From the NCBI GenBank assembly GCA_017163975.1, contig JAFFSR010000374.1, positions 1,784,501 to 1,848,500 on the forward strand: a stretch of DNA of 64,000 nt, written 5' to 3'. The notes beneath the pieces were generated by a model. It did no database searches, was not told the DNA's origin, and worked only from the letters and a program-made list of their open reading frames with translations. Both the position numbers and the translations under genes were made by a program. This DNA is from Anastatus disparis. Lineage: Eukaryota; Arthropoda; Insecta; Hymenoptera; Eupelmidae. This document shows positions 22,385-34,748 of the stretch, in pieces (the first letter of the stretch is position 1; the number at the start of each line of letters is the position of its first letter).

Positions 22385-22718
22385 TTTAATTATTCAGAAA
22401 AGTATGTTGTAAATAGAACATATAATTATTGTGAGTTATTTCTAATGGTTGCATTATACATATTACAATCATTTATAGTCATTCACAGATATTTACAGTA
22501 TTTACATTAAAAAAATGTTGAAGGTATCAGGACTAAGTTTAAGCCTGAAAAAAAGAATTCAAATGTAGTCATAATTTTTTTTTTGTCTAATGATATTAAA
22601 TAATAAAACTTCAGTTTAACGTTGGCTCTCGTTGTGTTTAGACGTTTTTTCTTGTCGCTCTGTTGTGGATTGCGAGTGTATAATAAGAATTTTGTTTGTT
22701 TATGTACTGATATCTATA

Positions 22719-23038
22719 CACTGGAAAAATTCTAGGACTTATGCTGCCTTTGTTAGATCGAAAATGAAGGAGCGCTGCTAGCTTCGTGTGTCGGGCAAAA
22801 TTTGCCCTCATCAAAGCGAAAACACGGCTTAGTTAGAAGCAGCCGTTATCGTTTGCGATGAGAGCGCCGCTGTATTTAGAAAAAAAGCACACATTTGCGG
22901 TAAACACTGTGGAGGGGCGATGTTCTCTTTCGTCAGAGGGCAAATTTTGCCTTGTGACAAGACTTACTGTTGTCTTGTTTTTCAGTAGTGATGTTCTATT
23001 CACAAGAGGGCAGCAGAACGCTAAAATTTTTTTCAGTG
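22719..23038. mobile_element. Short TIR element with TATA duplication
   Basis: The ends CACTGGAAAAAT...ATTTTTTTCAGTG are inverted, with TATA at 22715-22718 and 23039-23042. The 320-bp body is noncoding and holds two GGCAAA/TTTGCC palindromes (GGGCAAAATTTGCCC near 22795 and its relative near 22940). The CACTGRAAAAAW end is typical of many insect MITEs. The superfamily cannot be fixed: TATA could be a TA or a 4-bp duplication. Confidence 0.75.
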
Positions 23039-23232
23039 TATAGCTGTACGGACGGAAGTTTTTTGGTGAGCCAGGAGATGCTGGAAGCAGCTGAAAATGG
23101 CTCCTCATGGATGAGATTATTCTGCTTCCCAGGAAGCCAATTATAAATATGCTAAGTCAAAAAAAAAGTTACTCGTCAGTTACTAAGTCAGACAGAGTTT
23201 CCAAAGATAAGTAAGCCGTTGTACTTGACTCA

Positions 23233-24485
23233 TTGGAAAACTGTGCCCTCGATGATTATATATTAAAAATCATAAAGTTAGTGAAAAGTCAAGAAATAAC
23301 TGCAATATCAAGAATCTCAAACAATAGAATATGTGTATATTTTAACTCTAAGAAGTTAACAGATAATATTATTGATGTTTGTAAAAGTATACAATTAGAC
23401 AACAAAGTTCTTTACTTTCATCCTTTAATAGCGTGTTTTAAACGTATCATTCTATCTAATTTAAAACCCTCGATGCCACATGAATTCCTAGAGAAGTCTT
23501 TATCTGACTTATATATAAAGCTTGAATCCAAGGTCACCTTCATAAGGGCAACAGTCTCTGTCCCTGGTTGTGCCCACATAGTTAGTTTTCGACGCCAAGT
23601 GTTAATACAACCAGAAAGCTTATCTCTAGTGCCGGGATCGATACAAGTAAACTATGAAGGTAATATGTTTCGCATTTTTATTTTGACAGACACCATGAAA
23701 TGCTCTCTTTGTAAAGAGACAGGCCATGTAGCCAAACAGTGCCCTACAACAAGTCAAAATAATGATAACATACTAAATAATACGCAAGGCACTTATTTTC
23801 AGAATTTTCCAGAATTACCGAAAGCAAACAATGAAGATGAAGATAAAGACTGTGAGATAAGAGTAGGTAATTCTAAGGTAACAGCCGATATCACAACAAA
23901 GGAAAGTTTTTAGGTAAACAATGTCTGTGCGATAGATCCACAAAAACAAGATACTTAAAATAAATCAAGTGCAGCATAAGAAATTAATATTGATAATATT
24001 ACTGACACTCATATTAAAAGGTCTCTCGCTTTAAATTCATCTGCTGTATCTACGGCCTCTTCAAATTCCACCAATATAGATAAAAATATCGACAATGCAA
24101 AAATAAATATGAATAAGATTCCAATAAAGAAATATGAAAAAAAAATAGGAAAAAGCCCAAACTTGAAATTCAGGCAATAGAGGTGGCAGCACAGGTTATG
24201 CCGGCTAAGGAGTTTATTAAAAGTAACACAGAAACATTTCTACTGAATTATGGTCATTTTCTAAAGTTTCCACAAGACTCATATGGCCACACTGACATTC
24301 CCGGTTTGGCCGCACTGCATGTTAAGGATATTAACGCTCTAATGGAGATGCTTAATGACTACTCTAAATTTATCGACGACAGAAATATAAAAAGTCATAT
24401 GTTAAGAATAATTAAAAGACTACAAATGAAGGACGCAAATGATTCTATGTTTGACCAAAGCAGCTCTCAAGATGGAGATGACTAG
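23233..24485 (+). pseudogene. LINE ORF1, nucleic-acid-binding protein with CCHC knuckle
   Basis: Gag-like ORF1 of a non-LTR retrotransposon. The intact part (23233-23913, 226 residues) starts at ATG after stops in the leader and has a folded N-terminal region. One CCHC knuckle near residue 157 begins CSLCKETGH and ends KQCP. Stops and a register change follow. A C-terminal piece (24183-24485) with MPAKEFIKSN continues in another frame. ORF1 binds element RNA in the ribonucleoprotein. A single knuckle after an N-terminal domain fits I-like elements. Confidence 0.75.
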
Positions 24486-24554
24486 GCTTTTATTTTTATT
24501 ATCAATATTTTCTAGTTATTGTTTAAACGTGAGTTTTAAAGACAAAAACTATAA

Positions 24555-24980
24555 AATGCTTCGTGTTCTTTTTTGGAACGCACGAAGCATAAACAAACTT
24601 AAAATTTTACTATCGTTCTCACTCAAAGATATAGACTTATTCTTGTGTGTTGAATCATTGTTAAATGATTCACCAAATCCAAGAAATAAACACCAAGTCA
24701 CGCTTGCTCCTGGTTTTGTCTAACTACAAAAAAATCGGACTTATTCAAGAGGAGGTGGTATTTCAATCATGAATAAGAAGAACATCACTTTTTAAGAAGT
24801 ATCCATATATTCTACGGACCCTAGTGTTCAACTGTGCAAAATAAGAATTACAAATACGATCCCTGCGATCGACATCATTGTTTGTTACCGATAAAGAGTT
24901 TGCTGAAACCATCAATTTTAGTACAAATAGCAAGTTTGTCTGTCATAAGTGTAAAGTGTTCAAGAACAAATAGACAATAG
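24555..24980 (+). pseudogene. LINE apurinic-type endonuclease fragment
   Basis: The start of ORF2 carries the N-terminal APE-endonuclease signature MLRVLFWNARSINKL with the Asn after the tryptophan, then VESLLND where the catalytic Glu is expected. The domain breaks near 24720. A second piece with the SRGGG and ICYR-type motifs continues in a shifted frame. The rest, including the catalytic Asp and His motifs, is missing, so an internal deletion separates this from the RT at 25081. Confidence 0.75.
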
Positions 24981-25080
24981 ACAAAATTCGGAACAAATCA
25001 TTCAAACGATTAATAAAATTTGCCGACCAGGGTATGAAACTGACCCCGAATTTTCACCAAATTGCTACATCGACTAAAAC

Positions 25081-26340
25081 TTGTTTTTTGACGCGCCTTT
25101 TGATTTTGCTGAGTTAAATTCGGTTTCAAATGCAAAAAGGGATAAATCTGCAGCAAGACTTAAAGGTATTTATTATGAGGTGATAAAAAACTTACTCATT
25201 AATTACAAATTACTTATGTTGGACATTTTTAACAAAATGTACCTTCATGATTGTTACCTCAAGTCCTGGCAGCAGTCTTTCGTATTGTTCATTGATAAAC
25301 CTAACAACAAAGGTGTAAGACCGATTTTTCTGACCACAAGTTTAGGCAAGCTCTTTGAATCTCTAATTAAAAATCAACTACAATGGTACTGCGAATACTA
25401 TAATATTTTACCAATCAGTCAATCGGGTTTTAGAAAAGGCCGATCATGTTCAGATAACCTGGCTACTCTCACCATCAAAACAGATCTAACTCTGTCTAAA
25501 GACAAAGACATGTTATCCATATTCCTCCATGTTGACTCCGCTTACGATAATGTCAACAGTGACGTCTCACCAACTAAACTTACTTCAGTCGGATGCTCAG
25601 AATCTTTAGTTAAATTTATTTAATTCATTACCCATTAAAGAATTATTTTTTCTTATATTTTATAGAACGATTTTAGATAATGTTGTGAGGAGGCACCTCA
25701 GGGTGATGTACTCAGTCCTTTGTTATACCTCATTTACGTTAAGGACATCACTGTTGGCGTTCCTAAAAGTGTTACAGTCACACAATTTGCCGACGATTTT
25801 AATGCTTTCTGCAGCTTTGGAAACGTTTCCAGATCTAAAGTTATATTGCAGAGAGCAATTGATACAATGAGCTTCAATTTAGCTCTATTGAGACTCTCGT
25901 TTAAATCCGAAAAAAGTGTTTACATCCATTTTAACAAAAGAGGCATAGATCCGGGGGACTCAAAGATTGAAGTTAATATCACCCCAATTAAATCTAGCGC
26001 CTCGACTAATTTTCTGGGTATAACCTTCGACTATAAATTGTTTTTCGAGTCTCATGTAAATAGATTAAAAAAAGAATGTAACAACAGAGCTAACATTATA
26101 AAATTTTCATGTGGCTTAAAATGGTCAGCCCACTCCAATACTTTATTTATTTTATATAAAAGTTTTGTTCACTTTCTAATTGATTACAGCAGTTTCATAT
26201 TCTTTCCTAAAAAAATAATCTTAGCTGACACGCTTAAAAAAATTCAATACAACTGCATTAGAATAATTATGAGATATCGAAGGACCTCACCCACTAACGT
26301 AATATTAGCAGAGTCAAAACTCCAGTCAATTTTAGAGTGA
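25081..26340 (+). pseudogene. LINE reverse transcriptase, I/Jockey-like
   Basis: Target-primed reverse transcriptase domain. Motifs in order: RPIFLTTSLGKLFE, QSGFRKGRSCSDNL, then LHVDSAYDNV with the first catalytic Asp, a break near 25620-25720, APQGDVLSPLLYLIYV, the active site FADDF near 25787, and NFLGITFDYKL. The two parts (25081-25623 and 25720-26340) are in the same frame with stops between. The typical SP/QGS of this block reads QGD here. Confidence 0.88.
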
Positions 26341-26640
26341 TCAAAATTTCTATGCTACCTTGCTAAGATTTTATCTAATTCAAATTTACTAATCACCAAT
26401 ATTATAAACTCCACAGTTAAAACACAAGGGAAGTCAACCTGAGCAACTCAGACTTTCGATTACTAAACTATTGTAATTATGATGTTATTGATCTTAACTT
26501 CAGAACTTATAGGAATTTTCCACTTTATTGCTTTGACTACAAAGTTTCTATGATTAAAATTAAATTTTATTACAAATAAGGCAACAATGCAGAGAACAAC
26601 TCTTATCCCAACATACTTATAAATGACTTCTTAAACCAAA

Positions 26641-27391
26641 ACAACTCTTTAGCTATATACATAGATAATAGCAAAGGTCCTTATATATCCGTGGGATTTG
26701 TTTTTCATTATCCAGCTCAAAATATTAATTCCGGTTTTTCTTTCGAATCTTCAGCCTCAGTGTTCACAGTTGAATGTGCAGCGATTTTTAAAGCATTACA
26801 AGTAATAAACCATAGTGTAAATACAAATTTTATCTTTATAACTGATTCTCTCAGCGCTCTTCAATTCTTAAACTCATGTAAATTTATTATTAAAACAAAC
26901 AATTAAATGTATAAAATGAAATAATTAACATTAGTGACAGGCACTTCTTCTAAGACCATAAAATTTGTATGGGTCCCATCACATATTGGGATTGTTGGCA
27001 ACGAGCTGCTGATAATATTGCAAAAAAATTTTCTGAGAAAAAACATAGCACTTCTCTATTTATTCAGTTTACAGATTTCTACCATAAAATTAAAATAAAC
27101 CCATTCTTAAATACTAACAAATTTAGTTTGGATCAAAGTAACATAAAAGGCTCTAAATATTTCAATCTGTACTTTAATAAAAACTCAAAAACCTGGTTTC
27201 ACTACTCATCTAAAACTCGAAAATACATAGTTTCAATCAATAGAATTAGAGCTGACCATTATAACGCAGTAGCCTCTCTAGCCAGGATGAATATTGTAAA
27301 CAACCCCAAATGCCCAACTTGCGTCAAATATGATGAAGACCTTGACCAATTAATATGGCAATGCACTAGATTCGAGAAAAAAAAGATATAA
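26641..27391 (+). pseudogene. LINE RNase H and C-terminal zinc segment
   Basis: After the RT comes an RNase H domain: LAIYIDNSK (catalytic Asp), FTVECAAIFKAL (Glu), FITDSLSALQFL (Asp) and WVPSHIGIVGNEAAD, where the last part lies across a frameshift near 26910-26970. It is followed by the CPTCVKYDEDLDQLIWQC cysteine motif that ends many insect LINE ORF2 proteins. Possession of RNase H supports the I group over Jockey. Confidence 0.82.
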
Positions 27392-27595
27392 ATTAATTAA
27401 TAACTTGCGCGAAATTAATGTATCGTTATCTCAATATATCAAAAACATAATGTATATACCTAAGCCTAAAATAAGTGTGCCAATCGTTCTGTTTCTGGAA
27501 TCCTGCGATATATTCATATAATGTACTTTACGTTTTGTGTTAACTTCCTGTATATTTAATTTGTTTCAATAAATTAAAGCAAAAATAAGACTCTT
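27392..27595 (+). mobile_element. LINE 3' end
   Basis: The last codons and 3' UTR run to about 27590. The end is a simple AT-rich tail with AATAAATTAAAG. No clean poly(A) or target duplication was found. Confidence 0.5.
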
Positions 27596-27662
27596 TTAAG
27601 TCTTCAAATGCTGCAAATAAAAAAAATAATAAAACTTCTTTTCACCTTGAATATATATTAAA

Positions 27663-28127
27663 TATTAGACTTCAATCCATTAATTTTTTTTAAAAAACTC
27701 ATCCAATGTTTTAAATTTGCTCGAGTTGTCACAAACTTGATTTTTGAAAATTTTGGTACTTACTGTAGACTTTCTCAGCCAATTTTTAATTAATTAACTT
27801 TAAAATTTTAAGAGATCTTAAGTGTGTATATCTTCACAAAATAACAGTTCTGGAATTTTGATAAGATAAGTTAAAGTAAATGTTGAATTAAATTACTTAT
27901 ATAAAATTCACAAAAATGTGTACTTTTATCAACTTTTTAAACCAAACTTTAAAATTTTTCTTTTTTTTTTTTAAATTAGAACTGTTAATTTATAAAGATA
28001 CATAAACTGAAGATTTCTGGAAATTTTGCAAGTACCAAAATTTAGAAAATTAAGTTTTCTACTACTCAAAAGAATTTAAAGTATCGGTTGAGATTTAAAA
28101 AAATAATTCATGGATCAAAGTTTTATA
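27663..28127. mobile_element. Diverged palindromic element
   Basis: The left arm (from ACTTCAATCCATTAATT) and right arm (complement of AACTTTGATCCATGAATT) pair over about 200 bp each, with TTTTGGTACTT mirrored near 27755 and 28030. It is more diverged than its neighbours, so older. The edges lie in TA-rich sequence, so a TA duplication is likely but not provable. Confidence 0.7.
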
Positions 28128-28694
28128 TTCAATATATATACATATATATAAATAATATATATTTAATATATATAATTTAAAATGATATTAAATATATGAT
28201 TATCATTTTTATAGTTCATTTAAAATATTATGTAAATTTTATAAGTATAAATTATTTTAGGTGAAATATAATGTAACTTTGACAACAAATCCAATCTAAT
28301 AGAATAATCTTAATTTTCAATCATTATATTTAATATAAATTTTAGAGTGATATTAAAGAATATTATTTATTTCCTGCATTCTCAATAAATGTCTTGCAAA
28401 TCATAAGTGAATTTTCTTTGAATTGTTCATTTTTTATGGGAAATTTTACTTCCATCTAGACAGATCATAAATATGAACTCATAATTATATACATAATCAG
28501 AAAAATTTATCCATATTTCATATATTTTTTTATCTCCATAATTGACTATTAAAAAAAATTTAATGTCAAAAAAATAACTTTTCAAGATTGTATTTTATAA
28601 AATGTATGTTAAAAAAATACTAAAGAGAATATTTTTATATTATGTAACGATGATTTTTCAAATGAAGTTATTAGATATATTCTAAAAATTAATA
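28128..28694. other. AT-rich noncoding stretch
   Basis: A/T-rich DNA between two palindromes. No gene or clear repeat beyond short TA runs near 28140-28180. Confidence 0.5.
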
Positions 28695-28698
28695 TTAG

Positions 28699-29282
28699 AC
28701 CTCCGTCCGTCGACCTTTTTGTCGTCATTAATATCAAGCTGAAACTTTCTAGATCGCTTCATTTCAATGAGTCAGACAAACTTTTTATCTGGCAAAAATC
28801 TCGGTAGTGGGGACTAAATCTGCTACAGGCCTTCAAACATGTCGATAATTCCGGGTGCCAAAAATTTACTAATATCAAGTCGATTCTTATTGAAATTTAA
28901 AGATTAGTTAATGAGAAAGTCGAAAAGTAGATTATCCGACAAAATTAATGGGGACTATCCGCCAGTCCGACATACTGAAAATGTTGGAAATCCCTACTCA
29001 AAAAAGTGATTAATACCAAGCTAATTTTTTTTTATGGGTAAATTAAAGTTAATGTAATATAACCGTAACGTTGTCCGACAAAATTTCAATAAGAATCGAC
29101 TTGGTATTAGTAAATTTTTGGCACCCGGAATTATCGTCATGTTTGAAGGCCTGTAGCAGATTTAGTCCCCACTACCGGGATTTTTGCCAGATAAAAAGTG
29201 TGTCCGACTCATTGAAATGAAGCGATCTAGAAAGTTTCAGCTTGATATTAATGACTTGACAAAAAGGTCGACGGACGGAGGT
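28699..29282. mobile_element. Palindromic foldback element (TTA flanks)
   Basis: The ends ACCTCCGTCCGTCGACC...GGTCGACGGACGGAGGT are perfect complements for the first 17 bases. The arms (about 28699-28905 and 29083-29282) are near identical in inverted orientation, mirroring GGCACCCGGAATTATCG and CTGTAGCAGATTTAGTCCCC. TTA occurs at 28695-28697 (one base off the end) and at 29283-29285, suggesting a TWA duplication. It is noncoding. Confidence 0.9.
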
Positions 29283-29336
29283 TTATATGTTTCTCCTCAT
29301 AAAAGTATTGTTGCTTTAATGAAATTATTATTAATA

Positions 29337-30805
29337 CAAGGCGTCCCATAACTATAAAACTATCTAAAATTTGGATAAAACTTTTATCAGAATGTCAAAA
29401 AGAATTGCGATATTGTTTTAAAAACTATGGAATATTTTTAAAAACTAATCTCAAAAGAGAAAAAATATCATTTGAACATTTATCTTTGAAGTTTTCGCTC
29501 GAAAACTTAAAAGATCGCACAATGTTGTTTAAAATTTTCTTAAAAATACTGCTTTTTATGGTAAAAATAAAAAAGGGGGACCAAAGAAAAAGGTGACTGC
29601 ACGGATTAAGCGACAAATAATAAAAAAGCAGCGAGTAACTCTACAAAAAGCTTACGAAAAATTAAAGAAGAATTGCGATAGGAAATTTCACGTAGTACGA
29701 TTCATAGAGTAATTAAAAAGTCAGAACATCTCGTAAGACAAAAGTTGAAAAAAGCTCCAAAGCTATTGCAACGCCATAAAGAGGCTCGGCTTGAATTTGC
29801 AAGATTTAACATAAACACTGTTCGGAATAGTATTGTACTAATATCGTAACAATATTGTAAATTATGAATTGAAGTTTAATTTATTCAATTATATTCCAAG
29901 GTTATTTTCTTAGATGAAAGCAAATTCAATTTAGACGGCCCTGATAACAATCACTCTTATTAGAGAGATTTGAGAAAGGAACCTCAGTATTTTTCAGGCA
30001 GAACTTTCGGAGGTGGAAGCTTAATGGTTTGGGGAGCTTTTTGTAAAAATGGGCTTCTACGTTTAGCTTTTCCATCTTGTAAAATGAATGCAACAGAATA
30101 CATTGATGTACTGCTAAATCGATTACTACCTTATTTAGATCAAAACGAAACGGAAAATTAAATTTTTCAACAAGATTATGCATCAATTCATGCAAGTAAA
30201 GCTACAAAATAGTAATTTGTTAATAATGACATTTTAGTTTTACTATAGCCAGCTTGCTCTCCAGACTTAAACCCGATGGGAAATTTATGGGCTATTCTTG
30301 TACGTAGAGTGTATGTTGAAAATAAGCAGTACAATACAATTAATGAATTAAAAGAGTCAATTTTAGAAGCTTGGAGTAAAATCGAAAAAAAATAATAAAA
30401 AATTTAATGGACAGTATGTCTAATAGAATTTTCCTGGTTATACATAACCGTGGAGGACCAATTGAATATTAGCAAAATAAATTTCAATACTAAAATTGTT
30501 AACAAAAATATTATATCATATCAAGGTATTAATTTTATGTTTAACAAATATAATTGCGCTGTTTTCCCAAAATGGTTTTATAGTTATGAAACGGATAAGA
30601 AATGTAATATTATATTAATTTTGTAATTATAACAAAATAAACAGTTTTTAGTTTTCTAATGAGCCTTCAGACGATATTTTTTTTCTTTGAAAAATGATTT
30701 TTAAAAATATTCCATAGGTGTTAAAACGATATCGCAATTCTTTTTGACATTCCGATAAAAGTTTCATCCAAATCTTAGGTGGTTTTATAGTTATGGGACG
30801 TAATG
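29337..30805 (+). mobile_element. Tc1-type DNA transposon, complete ends
   Basis: 1,469 bp with inverted repeats of about 100 bp. The inner part reads CGTCCCATAACTATAAAAC at the left and its complement at the right. TA flanks both ends (29335-29336 and 30806-30807). It contains a broken transposase between 29580 and 30400. The termini begin CA, as in Tc1 elements. It lies a few dozen bases from the copia element. Confidence 0.88.
29583..30395 (+). pseudogene. Tc1-type transposase
   Basis: Cut-and-paste DDE transposase. Pieces in order: a basic helix-turn-helix part (VTARIKRQI), KLKKAPKLLQRHKEARLEFA before the catalytic core, FLDESKFNLDGPD with the first Asp, GGGSLMVWGAF, FQQDYASIHAS with the second Asp, and PACSPDLNPM just before the final acidic position (MGNLWAI, normally MENLW). 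Several frameshifts and stops occur, with an unrelated-looking AT-rich patch near 29825-29900. It cannot be active. Confidence 0.85.
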
Positions 30806-30899
30806 TACATTCAATTCTTAACAATTTTTACATGAATGACAATTTATATGAATACAAACAAACGTACATATGAATATGTAATTAAGGTTACATGAATGA

Positions 30900-31151
30900 T
30901 GTTGCGATGTGGGCGAATAAAATAAAATTTATATATGATAAATATAAGAATGTTCTTTATTGAATAAGACGCGTGCGTGTAGTTCGACAGCTTACAAGAA
31001 TCTGAATCAGAGTGGCGCTTCGCTACATTACTCGCCTTTTTCTCCCACTCTGTAAATCCAAATACATAGGGCCAACTTATAAAATATTAGTCGTAAGACT
31101 GAATAAGAAAACGCGCTAAGTAATATGTATCGAAATAAAATATTTCCGATA
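30900..31151 (-). repeat. Copia 3' LTR
   Basis: 252 bp. The plus-strand left edge reads TGTTGCGATG after AATGA. It carries a minus-strand AATAAAG poly(A) signal (seen as CTTTATT near 30955). It is a direct repeat of 34987-35238. Confidence 0.9.
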
Positions 31152-32378
31152 CCGCCAGTACTTAAGTGTTTTCGGTACACTTTCTATTAGATTTAGTTTT
31201 TCTCTAAATAGACTGAACTTTTCATAGCTTAAGGTTTTTGTGAAATTGTCGGCATATTGATCATTAGTATTACAATAATTTGTATCAATCTTTTTACAAC
31301 GTAGTTTTTCACAAATGAATTGATAACGTACATCAATATGTTTGGATCTCTGATGAAACTCGGGATTTCTAGTGAGCCTTATGGCACTTTGATTATCAAC
31401 ATTTAAAATAGTGGGATCAACACATTCATGTCCGATATCTAACAATAACTAAAGCAACCAAATCGCTTCTTTTGTTGTTTCACATGCTAGTCGCTTGAAA
31501 GACCACGTTTAACATAAAAACGCAACTGCTTGTCGATCGTCGCGTATCGAGATCCCCTGAGTAATCCGCATCTGAGTGCCCTATGAGTGAAGAGTTTGTA
31601 TTATCTGTGTAAAACCAAATTCTAAAATCGCACGTTCCTTTGATATAACGTAGAATATGCTTTACAGCACGCTAATGTGTTTCATCGTAGTTGTCTAAAT
31701 AACGACTCACTATGCTAACAGCATGACAAATATCTAGTCGAGAAACCATTGCTAAGAATAAGAACGACCCTACGGCTTCGCGATACGGAACATTTATCTC
31801 AGAACTTTTTACGAGGTTTGTTAATTTTACGTGAGTATCAGCTGGTGTATTAATCGCATTCGCATCACGCATATTAAATCTTTCTAAGATTTTATCGATA
31901 TAATTTCTTTGACTTATAAAAATAGAATTATAATCACGTGATATTTCCATACCAACGAAAAGTTGTAAATCACTCACAGTAATATTAAAACTTAATTTAT
32001 ATATATTTATAAGACTTTCTAAAGCAGTATTATTACGAGCTAAAAGTAAGCCGTCGTCAACGTATAGTGCTAGCTATACTTTATCTTTTTTAAATATACC
32101 TGTATAAACGCATTTATCGAAATTACACTGTACAAGTAAAAATTTTTTATAAATTTTTCATTTCAGCAACGACTGGCTTGCTTTAAACCATAAAATGCTT
32201 TATTTAACTTTAAAGCTAAATTTTTATTCTCTATACTTAGACCGTCCAGAATACGCATGTAAGTGGTTTCTTTAATTTCACTCTTTAGATATGCAGTGCT
32301 TACATCAAATTGAAAAGAATTTAAATTTTCGCGTGCAGCTATTGCAAGTAGAGTGCGCACGGTTTCAAAACGTACCAC
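31116..32378 (-). pseudogene. Copia reverse transcriptase and RNase H
   Basis: Read right to left. The RT starts near 32378 with FDVSTAYLKSEI (copia catalytic Asp) and YGLKQASR. The active-site region near 32060 carries a stop and a changed YVDD. Then come LFVGMEISRD, the GSFLFLAMVSRLDI block, and RNase H with DNQSAIRLTRNPEFHQRSKHIDVRYQ and ADNFTKTLS. The end overlaps the 3' LTR edge. Frames change at about 31440-31670 and 31980-32160. Confidence 0.88.
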
Positions 32379-32574
32379 GGGCGAGATGAGTTCTCCATAA
32401 TCTACACCTGCTTCTTGTGAGAAGCCTTGAGCGCAGAGTCTAGCTTTATAACGCTTTTCGCCGTTCTCGTCTTGACCTTTTATTCTAAAAACCTATATTT
32501 AAAACCTATTGGTTTTCGCCCTTGCGGCAACTCAACTACTTCCCAAGTTTTTAGCATAAGCTTTAAGTCCTTCA

Positions 32575-33838
32575 TCAATAGCATGCTACTTCGTTTTGTA
32601 ACACGTCGTTTTGAAGTGCAATTCCTCGCTCATCAGGTTGCTGAGACAATAACTCATGAGCCTGTTGCCCAGTAATTTGCTGATCTTGGCATTCATTATC
32701 TGAGCCTTCGTCGGAAGAAAACGAAATAGTATCATGATTTTTTGTATTTAATATGTTTTCATTTAATATCCCGTTTCTCGATACTACTATTTTACCGGTT
32801 TCCATGTTAAATAACCTATAGTTTTCAGAATCTTTTTCGTAATCAACAAGAAGCATCTTTTGGGATTTTGCATCTCATTTTTTACGACATAAATCAGGAA
32901 TGTGTACATAAGCATCACAACCGAAAATCAGTAGGTGATTGAAATCCGTGATAAATTAGGTTTCTTCTTTGACCAAAGTTCGAAGGGTCTGGTATTATCT
33001 GAGCGCACGCCTAGAGTTCTATTTAAAACATACACCGATGTGTTGACTGCTTCCACCCAAAGACGTCTTGGCAAATCTCGGGCCAATAACATAGTCCGAG
33101 TGCTTTCAACTATAGTACGCATCTCGCGTTCTGCGCGACCGTTCTGTTGTGGTGTGTGTGTGGCGTCAACGTTAATAACTTTATGCCCTTTGCTTTTAAG
33201 AATTTTTCAATATTTGAGTTTATGTACTCCTTTCCATTATCTGCACAAATAACTTTAATATCGGTTTGAAAATGATTTTTCACGAAATTGACGTATTCTT
33301 TTAAGTATTCAAAGGTATCGGTTTTATGTTTAATAAAATACACACTGCGAAAACCAGACGACTCGTCTTTAAATAACAGAAAATATTCCGCTCCACCAAC
33401 AGATAGTGTTTCCATTGGCCCGCAGAGATCTGTATGAATAAACTCACTGGAAGCAACGTTGTTATTTTTTTTACTTTTCGCAAAAGGTATTTTAGATTGT
33501 TTGCCAAGAGGACATTTTTCACAAAAGAAATTACCGTCATTTTTTATTTTTATTCCAAGAAACTGCATCGTGTTTTGTCATTTTTCCATTGTTTTTTTAT
33601 TAACATGACCGAAACATTCATGCCATAACTTCATAGAGCTGACAGACGCGTAATTTACTTCAACTTTTAATTTGGTTTTTATTAACATTCGTATTAAATT
33701 ATTTTGCTGCTTCACACCGTGTGAAACCAAAGTTCCATCTTTAGGAAAAATATTCGCATGATCGCTATTAAGATAAATAGAATGTTTATTAGACATACAT
33801 ACGTCGGTAGAAAGCAAATTTTTCTTAAGAGAAGCCAT
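32575..33838 (-). pseudogene. Copia GAG-pre-integrase and integrase
   Basis: A GAG-pre-integrase zinc region with KLWHECFGHVN (near 33610) leads into CEKCPLGKQSK. The catalytic core follows with FIHTDLCGPME (Asp) and KVICADNGKEYIN (Asp). The third acidic position lies at a break near 33120, where the normal NGVAERK region reads HNRTVAQNAR. A C-terminal part continues as RLWVEAVNTSVYVLNR and a DNxRPFELW stretch. Confidence 0.88.
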
Positions 33839-33894
33839 TTACCATCGATCAGTCTTTTAATAAAAATATTACCGTAACCTATTACTTTTGCTTT

Positions 33895-34748
33895 TTATTA
33901 TCACCAAGATAAACATATTCGTTGTTACAAGGTGCAAATTCTTCGAACCATTCACGATGACATGAATTATGTCGAGACGCGTCACTATCGAGAAGTCAAA
34001 CCTCGCTCTCGGCTGTTTCGTGGAACCACGTCGAGTCGTTCGCAGACATTACAACGTTTAGCTTTTTCTTGAAATTATCAAAATATTTCGAAACTACAAA
34101 AGCATTAAACTTGACGGATTTATTATCACTCGAATTATTTTTATCGTCTTGTGAATCTTTGAAAACTTTATTAGATTTCTTTTTTCACATCGCTGTTGAT
34201 AGGTTGATGTTCGGTCGTTTTTTGTCCTGTGGAGATGCTCATTGTAGCCAAAGCGCTGCTCACCTCATCTGTAGCGGGCTTCTTCTTAAAGTAATCTCTT
34301 ACGTAAATCAGACAAAGTTTGATCAGCTGTTGCTACGCTACCCCAAGCTGAAATAAAAGTACTGTACTTAACTGGTAGACTGCCAATTATTTTTGCCATG
34401 ATCATTAGATCGGAAAGTGTTTCGTCAATGTCTTTTAACTGGCATGCCATGTTTTTTTACCTTAGCTATATGCTGTGCTATGGAGTCACTTGGAGACATT
34501 CGGTATTCATAGAACTTTGTTATAAGCGCTAATTTGTTCGTAACACTTTTTATCTCATGTATAGTTGACAACTTTTCCCGCATTTCATGTGATGTTTTAT
34601 AGGTGACCAAATATTCTAACAGTGAATATTTCATTGAGGATGAAAGAACAAACATTGCTTCGACGCTCTTTTTTGTCCATGCGTTCCTTTGTGCTACATT
34701 CGTATCAGTAGTCACAGGTTTAGCCTCTGTTCCTTTAACTATGTCCAA
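33895..34748 (-). pseudogene. Copia Gag and protease
   Basis: Gag piece 34425-34748 (107 residues) has KYSLLEYLVTYKTSHEMREKL and SDSIAQHIAKVKK, the helical UBN2-like pattern of copia Gag. The protease motif near 33990 reads LLDSDASRHN: the usual DSGAS has Asp in place of Gly, which should abolish the active-site loop. A CCHC knuckle could not be confirmed. Confidence 0.78.

Noticed and set aside
22833..23108. Opposed open frames in the short MITE
   Set aside because: They overlap a noncoding TIR element and its flank on both strands.
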